A stretch of DNA of 64,000 nt from Spirochaetes bacterium ADurb.Bin215. Its GTDB lineage: Bacteria > Spirochaetota > Spirochaetia > Treponematales > Treponemataceae. The stretch spans positions 1 through 64,000 of the forward strand of contig MWCL01000001.1 in assembly GCA_002070025.1 (NCBI GenBank). Direction: 5' to 3'. Each line of letters starts with the position of its first letter. The first letter of the stretch is position 1. A program made the position numbers and the translations under genes. The notes below the pieces were generated by a model. It saw only the letters and a program-made list of their open reading frames with translations. It searched no databases and had not been told where the DNA came from. Below, one piece after another: positions 16,602 through 25,024 of the stretch.

Positions 16602-19600
16602 TCAGGTAATACCAAGTTCCTCAAAAAGCCTTTTGTACACTTCAAAATGTTCAGAACGGGCAAATTCCTCGATTTTATCCTCGGGAAGGCTTTCCAGGAG
16701 CTGATCCATGTAGGACAGAACTGATTTTATTTCGTCCTTGAGTTCAACGGGAAGGGCGGCAACACCGGTATCAACCACGGCAGCTTCAGGCGCTTCAGGC
16801 GCTGTAGGCTCTTCCGCTTCAGGCGCTTCAGGCGTTTCAGTCACTTCAGGAACAGCGGTTTCGCCGATTTCAATGTCTTCAAGTACGGATTCTTCGTAAA
16901 CCGTTTCTGTTTCCGGCTCCACGATACTTTCTTCAAGGAAGGATTCGGTTTGTTCGGATTCATCAGTAACTGAACCGATAGAATCTTCCATGGCGGAAAA
17001 ATCGATATTGAATTCGGTCAGTTCCGGTTCCTCGAGATGCTCATCGTTAAAATCGAGTGTTTCAATGTCGGATTCTTCTATAGCGACATTTTCGAGATCA
17101 GGTTCAACCGATTCACTGCCTTCAAGGTAACTGACATCCTCTTCAACCTTGTTGACATACGATACTTCAACTTCATCAGTGATATCGTTGGTGCCGAACA
17201 TCTCGTCTTCAGTGAGAACATCCGGAATATCCAGTTCTTCAGGTTCATTCAAACCGCCATCATCATCAAAGGCAATTTCGTCAAACTGGGTAGATTCTTC
17301 CTCCGGAGAGAAGTCCGCAGTAACATCCTCGCTGGATGATGCGCCAATTTCATTCATTGACATATCGTCAAAATCGTCCAGCTCGGGTTCACCTGTTTTT
17401 TCTTCGGTAAAGTCGGCAGTAATGAGAATATTGTTCAATTCATCACCGGTAAGGGCAATCGTCTCATCGGTATCATCGTCCGAGAAGAAGCCGGTGTTAT
17501 CGGAACTTTCAGCTGTTACTGAATCAGTGGAAGAATTGTCACTTTGGGAAACCGGTTTCATCGTGGTAGAAAGCTCGGAATTCAATGTTGAAAGTTCTTT
17601 TTTGATGGAAGACAATTCCTCTGCGATGAGCATCAACAATTCTGTTGACTTGTCATTTGAAGTCACGTCGATTTCTCCTGTGTCAGTACCGGACTCGTGT
17701 AATGACTCCTCAAACGCGCCGACATCGTCAAAATCGATTGACATGCCCTCGTCGTCGGAATCCGAAATACCGGATTGGTATTCATTGTAATCCGATTCTC
17801 CAGTAATATCAAGAATATCTTTCTCCACAATCTCCATCGAATCATCGTCGCTGTCCAGAACAGTGAATCCTTCGTCAGTATCACCGGATAGTGCGAGGGA
17901 ATCAAACGATTCGGTCTCTGGCTCGGGGGATTCTTCATCAAGCAGGGAGACTTCTGGTATGCTATCCTCCGGCTCAAGTTCGACCATCCCGGCAATTGAT
18001 TCGTCTTCGGTTACGATCTCTTCCTGAACGAATTCCTCAAGTGAAGAAAGATCAACACTACCGATTTCAAGTTCGGCCGTATCATCGTCGGAAAGCATGG
18101 ACGCTTCATCTTCTACCGCGAGATCCTCAATGGTGGCAGATTCGTCTTCCACTACCGGCAGTTCCTCCCCTGAATACGATCCAGGGGATTCGCTAAAAAG
18201 CGGTACATTGAAATCGTCGCCTTCATTCATTTCCGGAGCCTCGTTGGCTACGGACTCGAGTCCGTCTTCTTCGGTTACATTCAGATTGAATTCCTGGACA
18301 ACTTTTTCTTCTTTTAATTCTGAAGCTCCCGGAGCAGCGGGACGGGCGGTTTCCAGGGACGCGAGAAGATCATCGAATTCCGAGGCTATTTCGAGCGTAT
18401 CGTCTTCGGTGGAGGGCGCAGGGCTGGCTGCTGCAGGAGTCTTTCCATCTTCTTCGGCAAACATTTCCGAATCAAAAGATTCAAAGCCGTCAAAATCCTC
18501 GCCCGAACCGGTTTCATCAACAAATTCGACACCGAACTCCGAGTTCTCAAATTCCGCTTCCGAAATAGAGGACCCGGCGGCGCGAATCTTTTCCGAGTTC
18601 TCGATAAACTCTTCATCAAACTCGAGATCAATATCAACCGGTTCCACATCGGAAAACAGTTTTTCTTTTTCCTTTTCTGTTGTTCCGCCGGAATCATTTA
18701 TTTCATTGATAAAATCGTCAAGATCAAGATCGTCAAAGCCGGAGGAACCGGAAGAATCCCGGGGAGCGGATCCTGAATTGATGTCATCGAGCAACGAACT
18801 GAAATCATCCTCATCGGGAGGATTCACCGACCCGGCAGATTGTTCTCCGGCATTGATCATGTCGGCAATGCCGGAGAAATCTTCCATTGAAAAATCGGCA
18901 AGTTCCGGATCAAGCTCCGCAAGAACATCATTTTCGACGACAGGTGCTGCGGCTTCTTCAACGACAGGCTCGGCGGCTTCTTCAACAAGTTCTTCAAAAG
19001 AATCAGGCAACGGTTCATCAGAAACTTCGCCGAACGATTCGGAAGCGGTGACCTCCTGAGGTTCACTGAACGATTCTGTATCGGTATCCACTGAGAATTC
19101 TTCAGTAGGGGAGAGGTCTTCGTCGTCCGGGTTAACCGCTATTTCAAGTTCGTCCACAAGGATTTCTTCACCGGACGTTTCATCCGTGACCTCGTAGTCA
19201 AATTCATCCGCAACAATGTCAAAATCGGCGATTTCTTCCATTTCATCGGAACTGTCAGCGGTATCGGGTACGATATCTGTTTCCATATCAACAAGGAAAT
19301 CTTCTTCCAGAAGGGTATCATCATCACCGGTTCCAATTTCTTCGAGAGGCTGTTCCTCAACGGCTTCATCTACGGAGTCCAGTTCGTCGAACGAAATGGC
19401 ACCGAAGTCAAAATCATCATTTTCCGCGACAATTTCCGGTACTTCTGCGTCAGCTTCTTCCAAATCGGCCGATTCTTCGGCGTCTTCGGCTTCGGGAGTG
19501 TCGAAATCGGGCAGTTCAAACGAAGTATCCGGAGAAAGCTCATCTGATACAACGTCCTGTTCGGTCATGTCGGGCTCGGTACTTTCGGCGTCAAAATCTT

Positions 19601-19820
19601 CTATATCGGGAAGTTCATCAAATTCAGAGATATCGGGAACATCGGAGAAAACGGGCAAGACGGTATCGACCGAACCGGATTCGTCCTCCTCAACGAGTGA
19701 GGACACATCCCGGGGACCGCTTTTAACCCAGACACCGTACATGTCCAATGTTTCAGTTTCATCATTGAATTCAACAGGAAAAGAAGAGTCTCGAATTTCG
19801 TCGTTTTCAAAGTCCGGCAT
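16602..19820 (-). CDS. Giant acidic, low-complexity protein with conserved C-terminal helix module
   Basis: 1072 residues, first gene of the operon. Most of the chain is Asp, Glu and Ser with regularly spaced Phe, Leu, Ile and Val, so it is likely disordered with short hydrophobic interaction spots. No signal peptide or membrane helix is seen. Ordered parts are a short N-terminal piece (LDMYGVWVKSGPRDVSSLVEE), a helix near the middle (LLMLIAEELSSIKKELSTLNSEL) and a C-terminal module of about 50 residues (VELKDEIKSVLSYMDQLL, then IEEFARSEHFEVYKRLF). An Ala-Pro-Glu linker precedes that module. I do not recognise a function; it looks like a cytoplasmic scaffold or hub. The reading frame is supported by its length and by coupling to the next gene; the long Ser-rich frame on the other strand is its shadow. 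Confidence 0.8.
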   Translation of the reverse strand: MPDFENDEIRDSSFPVEFNDETETLDMYGVWVKSGPRDVSSLVEEDESGSVDTVLPVFSDVPDISEFDELPDIEDFDAESTEPDMTEQDVVSDELSPDTSFELPDFDTPEAEDAEESADLEEADAEVPEIVAENDDFDFGAISFDELDSVDEAVEEQPLEEIGTGDDDTLLEEDFLVDMETDIVPDTADSSDEMEEIADFDIVADEFDYEVTDETSGEEILVDELEIAVNPDDEDLSPTEEFSVDTDTESFSEPQEVTASESFGEVSDEPLPDSFEELVEEAAEPVVEEAAAPVVENDVLAELDPELADFSMEDFSGIADMINAGEQSAGSVNPPDEDDFSSLLDDINSGSAPRDSSGSSGFDDLDLDDFINEINDSGGTTEKEKEKLFSDVEPVDIDLEFDEEFIENSEKIRAAGSSISEAEFENSEFGVEFVDETGSGEDFDGFESFDSEMFAEEDGKTPAAASPAPSTEDDTLEIASEFDDLLASLETARPAAPGASELKEEKVVQEFNLNVTEEDGLESVANEAPEMNEGDDFNVPLFSESPGSYSGEELPVVEDESATIEDLAVEDEASMLSDDDTAELEIGSVDLSSLEEFVQEEIVTEDESIAGMVELEPEDSIPEVSLLDEESPEPETESFDSLALSGDTDEGFTVLDSDDDSMEIVEKDILDITGESDYNEYQSGISDSDDEGMSIDFDDVGAFEESLHESGTDTGEIDVTSNDKSTELLMLIAEELSSIKKELSTLNSELSTTMKPVSQSDNSSTDSVTAESSDNTGFFSDDDTDETIALTGDELNNILITADFTEEKTGEPELDDFDDMSMNEIGASSSEDVTADFSPEEESTQFDEIAFDDDGGLNEPEELDIPDVLTEDEMFGTNDITDEVEVSYVNKVEEDVSYLEGSESVEPDLENVAIEESDIETLDFNDEHLEEPELTEFNIDFSAMEDSIGSVTDESEQTESFLEESIVEPETETVYEESVLEDIEIGETAVPEVTETPEAPEAEEPTAPEAPEAAVVDTGVAALPVELKDEIKSVLSYMDQLLESLPEDKIEEFARSEHFEVYKRLFEELGIT

Positions 19821-19888
19821 TATAAGCGCTCCCGAAAGTTATTGATTTACTCTTTTCCTTATCGGCAAGGGAGGGGCATTAATTTAAC

Positions 19889-19916
19889 TGTATATTACCC
19901 TGAAAGCCCCTGTCAA
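19889..19916 (-). promoter_or_regulatory. Promoter of the acidic/DUF115 operon
   Basis: On the minus strand TTGACA (19916-19911), a 16-base spacer and TATACA (19894-19889). This leaves a leader of about 60 bases to the ATG at 19820, with CGGGAG as ribosome binding site. Unlike several neighbours this gene is not leaderless. Confidence 0.6.
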
Positions 19917-20005
19917 TATTTGAGGATTTTTTATGTCCTTTTTTGATAACTATTTTTGCCGGCGGTTGTAAAGGTTCGCCGTGGAATACCGAAACTCATA
20001 CCAGT

Positions 20006-20491
20006 ATGAACTATGTAAGAATTGTACTGCCGTTATTCATCGGTACATTGATATACTCGATTCTCGGTTTTACCGCGGGACCAAAGGGGCAATGGCCCTA
20101 TTCACAGCTCGAACAGGAGCACGTCCGTCTGCAAAAGAATCTCGACACTCTCAGGGAAACCAATGCGTCTCTGGAAATGAGGTTGGCCAATCTTTCCTCC
20201 GATCCCGACACCATTGCCGTGTATGCCCACGAACTGGGGTATGTGCATGAGGGTGAACAGCTGATAAAGCTGGCAGGTTTCAACGGCGGTATTGACCGGA
20301 ATCTGGTGGCAGGCTCGCCGGTTATGTCACAAAAACCACATGTTGTGCCGGAATGGATTTGCAAACTGGTCGGCGTTTTGTCCGGGTTTCTTGCATTTTT
20401 CGGTTTCGATGCCCTGTTCAGGACGCACAGAACACTCGCGAACAAGAAAAACCGGAAACTCCGCCGGACGGAAACCTCGCTTCAGCCGTAA
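20006..20491 (+). CDS. DivIC/FtsB-like septum protein with an extra C-terminal membrane segment
   Basis: 161 residues. N-terminal helix (about 5-27), then a heptad coiled coil (SQLEQEHVRLQKNLDTLRETNASLEMRLANL) followed by DPDTIAVYAHELGYVHEGE, which closely matches the FtsB/DivIC signature. Septum initiators bridge divisome proteins across the membrane. The second hydrophobic stretch (VGVLSGFLAFFGFDALF) and a basic tail are not usual for FtsB, which is about 100 residues. The start is uncertain: ATG at 20006 gives a normal FtsB N-terminus but has no clear Shine-Dalgarno, and an in-frame TTG at 19943 would add 21 residues. It converges on the exported-protein gene, 12 bases away. Confidence 0.72.
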   Translation: MNYVRIVLPLFIGTLIYSILGFTAGPKGQWPYSQLEQEHVRLQKNLDTLRETNASLEMRLANLSSDPDTIAVYAHELGYVHEGEQLIKLAGFNGGIDRNLVAGSPVMSQKPHVVPEWICKLVGVLSGFLAFFGFDALFRTHRTLANKKNRKLRRTETSLQP

Positions 20492-20503
20492 CCCCGCCAA
20501 TAC

Positions 20504-21412
20504 CTATTTTCTGATCCAGGAAACCTCGTGCTCCGCATTTTCCATGGTCAGAATGTTTTTTCCATCATTCTTGATAACAACTGTTTTTTTCGTTCCCAGC
20601 AGGGTTTGTTGGTCCCGGGAAATGAGAAACCGCCATTCAAGGGGCGGCGCGATATTCGCTGCCTGTCGTGCTACCGGATCGGGCAAATCGTCAAACTGCC
20701 GCGGGTTCGCGTTTCCCTTCTGGCGCACAACCAGATCTCCGTTCGATACTATCACTTCAAGAGAAATTGATACTCCGCTTGAAAGAACCGCGACACCCCG
20801 TCCGCCGCGAAGAAGCATTATTTTCTCTATGCCCGGTTCGCCTTCCCAGGATCCGGCAAGGGAATCGACACTGGTTACCGAAACAAGATTCTGGTCGGTA
20901 CGGGGGAGGGTATCCCCGGTTTCAACTTCCGGTGTTGACTGGACATGTACGGGACCGTCAGGGTCGGGAAGACGAACGGACTGATCAAAAAGATCCCGCA
21001 CCAGCATCCGCGATTCGAGCAATATGCGGTTTGAATTTTCATAGACCCGGGAAATGAGACGGGTTACATTGAGCGGTCCGCCCTTGAGGACGAGTTCGAG
21101 CTTGATTCCGTCCGGCTGACTGGAAATTGTTCCGAAGAAAACATAATCGGTACCGTCGGGGACGCCAAGGTCGAGCGGGAGAGAATCGGTACGCATGTCG
21201 ACGATCCGGTAGGTTCTCAGCTCGCGGATAAACGAAAACACCAGGTCGTTTACCGATACGGTGATGTTCTCCCCGATTTCACGGGAATCGAGCGAAAAGA
21301 CTGCAACAGACGGGACATTTTGACCGTACAGAACACCGGACAACACGAGCAGTATGCACGCCAAAGGGAGAATTCGTTGTAGCTGTCCAGATCCCGGTCT
21401 GTTCCTATCCAT
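20504..21412 (-). CDS. Exported protein of unknown function
   Basis: 302 residues from the ATG at 21410-21412, which overlaps the smpB stop by 8 bases; the longer frame runs into smpB and is not needed. The N-terminus has a signal peptide (LPLACILLVLSGVLYGQ, cleavage after GVLYG or nearby). The mature part starts VPSVAVFSLDSREIGENITV and RTYRIVDMRT, a pattern similar to periplasmic proteins that compute a curli-assembly or TolB-like N-domain, then a beta-rich C-terminal part (SLAGSWEG, LVVRQKG). No catalytic motif is visible. Translational coupling to smpB is probably only a matter of compact packing. Confidence 0.68.
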   Translation of the reverse strand: MDRNRPGSGQLQRILPLACILLVLSGVLYGQNVPSVAVFSLDSREIGENITVSVNDLVFSFIRELRTYRIVDMRTDSLPLDLGVPDGTDYVFFGTISSQPDGIKLELVLKGGPLNVTRLISRVYENSNRILLESRMLVRDLFDQSVRLPDPDGPVHVQSTPEVETGDTLPRTDQNLVSVTSVDSLAGSWEGEPGIEKIMLLRGGRGVAVLSSGVSISLEVIVSNGDLVVRQKGNANPRQFDDLPDPVARQAANIAPPLEWRFLISRDQQTLLGTKKTVVIKNDGKNILTMENAEHEVSWIRK

Positions 21413-21875
21413 TGTTCCTTGAACGGATTTCCCGCTGGAGATCGCGTTTGACATCACGGTCACGGATATCCGTACGTTTGTCAAACACTTTTTTACCCCG
21501 GCAGATACCAAGTTCAACCTTTATTATACCGTTTTTCAGGTAAAATTCGAGCGGGATGAGCGTAAAACCCTTCTCATCCACCTTGCGGACAAGACGCTTT
21601 ATTTCCTCACGGTGCAACAACAGCTTCTTGGGCCGGTCCGGATCGTGATTGAATATCGAGGAGTAGACATACGGCGTTACATGGAGCCCCATGAGCCATA
21701 CTTCACCGTCACGAATTTCCGCGAACGCGTCCGGAAACGAGATGTTACCCGACCGGAAGGATTTCACTTCGGTACCTTCAAGTACTATTCCGCACTCGAG
21801 CGATTCTTCTATGGTGTAATTGAAACGGGCTTTCCTGTTTTTTGCCAGGAGTTTGACCGGTGCGTTGGTACTCAT
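21405..21875 (-). CDS. smpB: SsrA-binding protein SmpB
   Basis: 156 residues. Binds tmRNA and brings it to stalled ribosomes. Family landmarks are readable in order: LAKNRKARFNYTIEESLECGIVLEGTEVKSFR at the N-terminus, SFPDAFAEIRDGEVWLMGLHV, and HDPDRPKKLLLHREEIKRL, then KGFTLIPLEFYLKNGIIKVELGICRGKK and a basic C-terminal tail (KRTDIRDRDVKRDLQREI). The length is typical. The ATG is only 7 bases from a consensus TATAAT. No ssrA gene was found in this window. Confidence 0.96.
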   Translation of the reverse strand: MSTNAPVKLLAKNRKARFNYTIEESLECGIVLEGTEVKSFRSGNISFPDAFAEIRDGEVWLMGLHVTPYVYSSIFNHDPDRPKKLLLHREEIKRLVRKVDEKGFTLIPLEFYLKNGIIKVELGICRGKKVFDKRTDIRDRDVKRDLQREIRSRNNG

Positions 21876-21882
21876 TGCGCCG

Positions 21883-21934
21883 ATTATAGGTATTCCCGAG
21901 TATACTTGTCAACGATGCCGGACAATGGTAGAAT
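21883..21934. promoter_or_regulatory. Divergent promoter pair sharing one -35 box (smpB / signal-peptidase-like gene)
   Basis: Minus strand: TTGACA (21912-21907), 18-base spacer, TATAAT (21888-21883), then 7 bases to the smpB ATG, so leaderless. Plus strand: TTGTCA (21906-21911), 17-base spacer, TAGAAT (21929-21934), then a 37-base leader with AAAGAGG before the ATG at 21972. The two -35 boxes overlap by five bases in the same way as at 7911-7917. Confidence 0.65.
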
Positions 21935-21971
21935 TCATCAGTCGCGATAATAATACCAAAAGAGGTTTTTC

Positions 21972-22709
21972 ATGCCCGCAAAATGGCACAAGTATTCGTA
22001 CACCGCTCAGCGTGAAGAACGCAAAACATTCATCCTCATACTCACCTTTCTGCTTTTTCTTCTCGTACTTTTTACCCTCATACACAACCACGCGGTGACC
22101 ATGTACCGTATCCAGGCGGAAACCATGATCCCGACACTTTCGCCGGAAGAGCGGGTTATTTCGACCCCGCTGTATTCAACGCAACCGGTAGAAGAAAAAG
22201 GCTTTTTCCTGCTTGCTTCGGCGAAACGGGGAGACCTCGTCGTTATTTCACCCGCGAATACCGATCAACCCGGAAGACTCAAGCGGCTTGTCCGTCCGCT
22301 GGTATCATTTATTACCTTTCAGCGCATCATTCCTTTTTCCGCCCATGATACGCCGGGAAAAAAACCGGTTATCCGCCGTCTTCTCGGCTTTCCCGGCGAC
22401 ACCCTGTATCTTGAATCGGGCATTCTGCATATCAAACCCGCAGGGTCTTCCCACTACCTGACCGAATTCGAACTGGTTGACCGGAGCTATGAGTTGCGGA
22501 TCGATCCGCTTCCCGACAATTGGGACAGCACCCTGCCGTTTTCCCATTCGTTTCCGGAGATCACGCTGGCGGACGACGAGTTTTTTGTCCTTTGTGACAA
22601 TCGCCTCATGGCCGGAGACAGCAGAATCTGGGGGTCAACCCGCCGCGACCGCATCATTGGCAAAGTACTGTTCCGGTATTGGCCGATCGGACGGCTGGAA
22701 GAGTTTTGA
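21972..22709 (+). CDS. Signal peptidase I-like protein with Thr/Arg in place of the Ser/Lys dyad
   Basis: 245 residues with one N-terminal helix (about 20-37). It has the boxes of type I signal peptidase: box B as RIQAETMIPTLSPEERV, box D as VIRRLLGFPGDTLYL and box E as FFVLCDNRLMAGDSRIWG, ending in GKVLFRYWP. The catalytic Ser of SMxPT is Thr51 (ETMIPT), and the general-base Lys of IKR..GxPGD is Arg135. GDNR is CDNR. In E. coli LepB the Ser-Lys pair (Ser90, Lys145) does the cleavage, so this copy is either inactive or uses unusual chemistry. SPase I genes are often multiple in treponemes, so another copy may do the housekeeping work. hemW begins in its stop codon. Confidence 0.8.
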   Translation: MPAKWHKYSYTAQREERKTFILILTFLLFLLVLFTLIHNHAVTMYRIQAETMIPTLSPEERVISTPLYSTQPVEEKGFFLLASAKRGDLVVISPANTDQPGRLKRLVRPLVSFITFQRIIPFSAHDTPGKKPVIRRLLGFPGDTLYLESGILHIKPAGSSHYLTEFELVDRSYELRIDPLPDNWDSTLPFSHSFPEITLADDEFFVLCDNRLMAGDSRIWGSTRRDRIIGKVLFRYWPIGRLEEF

Positions 22710-23863
22710 ACCGGAGTACGGCTCCTTCACTGTACATTCATGTTCCGGTTTGCACGCGAAAATGCGACTATTGTGATTTCTTTTCCTGCGCTCCCGAAGC
22801 GTTCCCGCCCGATTCACTGCCGGTACCAGACCGGATTACCCGGACTCTGATACGGGAAATAACTCAACGAAGCACTGAATTTTCCGTTTCCCGCTGGAAT
22901 ACGGTGTACATTGGCGGCGGGACACCGAGTCTCCTTTCACCGGACAATCTCGCCGACCTGTGTTCGTCATTTTCCTGTAGCGGAGAGATCAGCATGGAGG
23001 CCAATCCCGAAAGCATAACCGGTCCCTGGCTTGCGGCGGCAGCCGATTGCGGTATTACCCGTCTTTCAATCGGGATCCAGAGTCTCCATGATCCATTATT
23101 ACGCGCGGTCGGCCGGCGGGGAAGCGTCAATGCAGCCCGGAAGGCGCTTGATACGGTTGCCGACTTCTGGCACGGACAGTTGTCGGTCGATCTCATTTGC
23201 GGAATCCCGGGCCAAACGGACACCATGCTTCTGGATGATATTCGCGAAGTGTCCCGGTATTCCGTGGATCATGTATCACTGTATTCCCTCATGGTAGAAC
23301 CGGGAACCCCGCTTTCCCGCCGACTCGAACACACTCCCGGTTTTCACCTCCCGGACAACGAACAGGATCTGTGGTTTTCCGCCCGGGATGCCCTCGAGGA
23401 AGCCGGATTTCTGCAGTATGAAGTATCGAATTTCGCGAAACCCGGCAAGGAGTGCCATCACAATCTTGTGTACTGGCACATGGATCCCTACCTCGGCGCC
23501 GGTCCGTCCGCGGTCGGAACCATGCCGAACGGGGACGAATCAGTTCGCTATACGAATACCCGGGACCTGACCGCCTGGTTTTCAGATCCGTCACAGCATC
23601 AGGACATTGAGCATATTTCCCGCAAGGATACCCTTTTTGAGGTTTTGCTCATGGGATTCCGGCTGAACGCCGGAATTTCACGAAAAAGATTTGAAAACCG
23701 CTTTTCCACTGATATACTGGTCAGTATTGCACAGGCGGTCGACTCATGGGAAAAGCGGGGACTCCTTGTTGTTGAAGGGGATTCTGTCGCGCTGACCCGG
23801 AACGGTCTGCCCCTGTTGAACCGTTTTCTCTCCGACTGTATGGAGGAGCTGTTTCATCAATGA
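22706..23863 (+). CDS. hemW: Radical SAM protein HemW-like (coproporphyrinogen III oxidase-like)
   Basis: 385 residues from the TTG at 22706, which overlaps the TGA of the previous gene and has GGAAGAG just upstream. The N-terminus PSLYIHVPVCTRKCDYCDFFSC contains the radical SAM CxxxCxxC cluster, and NTVYIGGGTPSLLSP with EANPES are typical of the HemN/HemW group. SIGIQSLHDPLLRAVGRRG and YDLICGIPGQT-like text (VDLICGIPGQT) follow. HemW acts in haem trafficking rather than synthesis; no haem genes lie nearby, and many such genes are mis-named HemN. It overlaps the K+ channel start by 4 bases. Confidence 0.88.
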   Translation: MNRSTAPSLYIHVPVCTRKCDYCDFFSCAPEAFPPDSLPVPDRITRTLIREITQRSTEFSVSRWNTVYIGGGTPSLLSPDNLADLCSSFSCSGEISMEANPESITGPWLAAAADCGITRLSIGIQSLHDPLLRAVGRRGSVNAARKALDTVADFWHGQLSVDLICGIPGQTDTMLLDDIREVSRYSVDHVSLYSLMVEPGTPLSRRLEHTPGFHLPDNEQDLWFSARDALEEAGFLQYEVSNFAKPGKECHHNLVYWHMDPYLGAGPSAVGTMPNGDESVRYTNTRDLTAWFSDPSQHQDIEHISRKDTLFEVLLMGFRLNAGISRKRFENRFSTDILVSIAQAVDSWEKRGLLVVEGDSVALTRNGLPLLNRFLSDCMEELFHQ

Positions 23864-24360
23864 GAAAATCAAACCGTCTCTTCCAGATACTCAATCATCC
23901 TTCAATGAAGAGCATTACGGCGCTTTTCGCGTTCTTCATCCTGCTCATGTTCGCCATACTGGTGGCGGAACGGGGGAACAACAGCAAGATAACGTCTTTC
24001 TTTGACGCATTCTGGTATACCATCGTAACCGTAACGACTATCGGATACGGCGACATTACGCCGGCAACAACGGCCGGCAGGATAATCGCGGTGGTCATCA
24101 TGCTTGGCGGGGTGGTGTCCTTCGGTGCCGTAAGTGGAAAGATAGCCTCGGTCCTTGTAGAACGACAGCAAAAAAGAAACAGGGGATTCGCACAATTGAA
24201 AAAGAAACGTGATCATCTGGTACTCTGCGGCTGGAAACCCGAAATGGAATCGATCATAGCCGGAATTCTCGCGTCCAACCCGGACATGACTCCTTCCGAC
24301 ATTGTGCTGGTAACCGGTGCCCCGAAAGCGGTATTGTTCCCGGTACTGTCAAACAGGTAG
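23860..24360 (+). CDS. K+ channel pore and first part of RCK domain, cut by an in-frame TAG
   Basis: 166 residues. Two membrane helices flank a re-entrant loop with the K+ selectivity filter TVTTIGYGDITP, so this is a two-helix (MthK-like) channel. After the second helix, DHLVLCGWKPEMESIIAGIL begins an RCK (TrkA-N-like) Rossmann domain and DIVLVTGAP is its second strand. A TAG at 24358-24360 ends the frame. The same frame resumes with FQSIMYVNGDFTEEETL, the third strand and helix of the RCK fold, so one codon breaks an otherwise continuous gene. It is either a pseudogene, a true split channel, or a sequencing error; TAG is used as a normal stop in several genes here. Confidence 0.75.
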   Translation: MRKSNRLFQILNHPSMKSITALFAFFILLMFAILVAERGNNSKITSFFDAFWYTIVTVTTIGYGDITPATTAGRIIAVVIMLGGVVSFGAVSGKIASVLVERQQKRNRGFAQLKKKRDHLVLCGWKPEMESIIAGILASNPDMTPSDIVLVTGAPKAVLFPVLSNR

Positions 24361-24372
24361 TTTCAGAGCATC

Positions 24373-24984
24373 ATGTACGTGAATGGTGATTTTACCGAGG
24401 AAGAGACGCTTATCCGCGCCAATATCGAACGTGCCGACAAGGTTCTGGTCCTGTCCGATTATTCCAGGGATTATTCTCTCATGGAAATGGATTCCCGTAC
24501 GGTATTGGCGGTTCTGGTCATCAAGAAACTCAACAGAACCTGCTACGTGGTCGCGGAATTGCTCGACGAGAAGTTCAAAAAGCATCTTGAAAGCGAACAC
24601 TGCGACGAGATAATCCTTTCACGCCATTACGAACAAAAATTGCTCGCGTCCGCGTCCAGCGGAACCGGCATGAGCCATGTGCTCAACAGCATGTTCGGTG
24701 ACCGCCACGGCCTTTCGGTTGTTCCGGTGCCGAAAGAATTCATCATGCGGCCTTTTGAAGAGTTGTGCGCCCATTTTGACCGGACGGGGGCGGGGATTGT
24801 CATCGGACTTCTGGAGAACACCGGGAATTATTTCCTGCGCAAACAGGAAGCCCTGAGTGAGGCCCAGAAAAACCCCGATGTAACCGAAGTGGTGAACAAT
24901 CTCAAACGGGTAAAAGAAATGAAAAGTAATCAGACGGTACTCGCGCCTGAAAAAAGTATACAGTCAAGAAATATTCGAGGGTAA
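24373..24984 (+). CDS. Rest of the RCK domain of the interrupted K+ channel
   Basis: 203 residues from the first ATG after the TAG, in the same frame as the pore part. MYVNGDFTEEETLIRANIERADKVLVLSD is the standard RCK strand-helix pattern for the third and fourth strands, and FKKHLESEHCDEIILSRHYEQKLLA fits the rest of RCK-N. The C-terminal part (LSVVPVPKEFIMRPFEELCAHF, then GAGIVIGLLE) looks like RCK-C. No Shine-Dalgarno is seen before this ATG, so independent translation is doubtful; read-through or re-initiation would be needed. Together the two parts would give a channel of about 374 residues. Confidence 0.65.
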   Translation: MYVNGDFTEEETLIRANIERADKVLVLSDYSRDYSLMEMDSRTVLAVLVIKKLNRTCYVVAELLDEKFKKHLESEHCDEIILSRHYEQKLLASASSGTGMSHVLNSMFGDRHGLSVVPVPKEFIMRPFEELCAHFDRTGAGIVIGLLENTGNYFLRKQEALSEAQKNPDVTEVVNNLKRVKEMKSNQTVLAPEKSIQSRNIRG

Positions 24985-25024
24985 TTATTGTCCGTCATTC
25001 GGCAAATGACGCAGGAGTGTCCGT

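Noticed and set aside
18097-19059. 320-residue Ser-rich open frame on the plus strand, and similar frames at 17149-17790 and 19216-19845
   Set aside because: They are antisense shadows of the giant acidic gene: GAA/GAT codons read backwards give Ser codons without stops. No promoter or ribosome binding site fits them.
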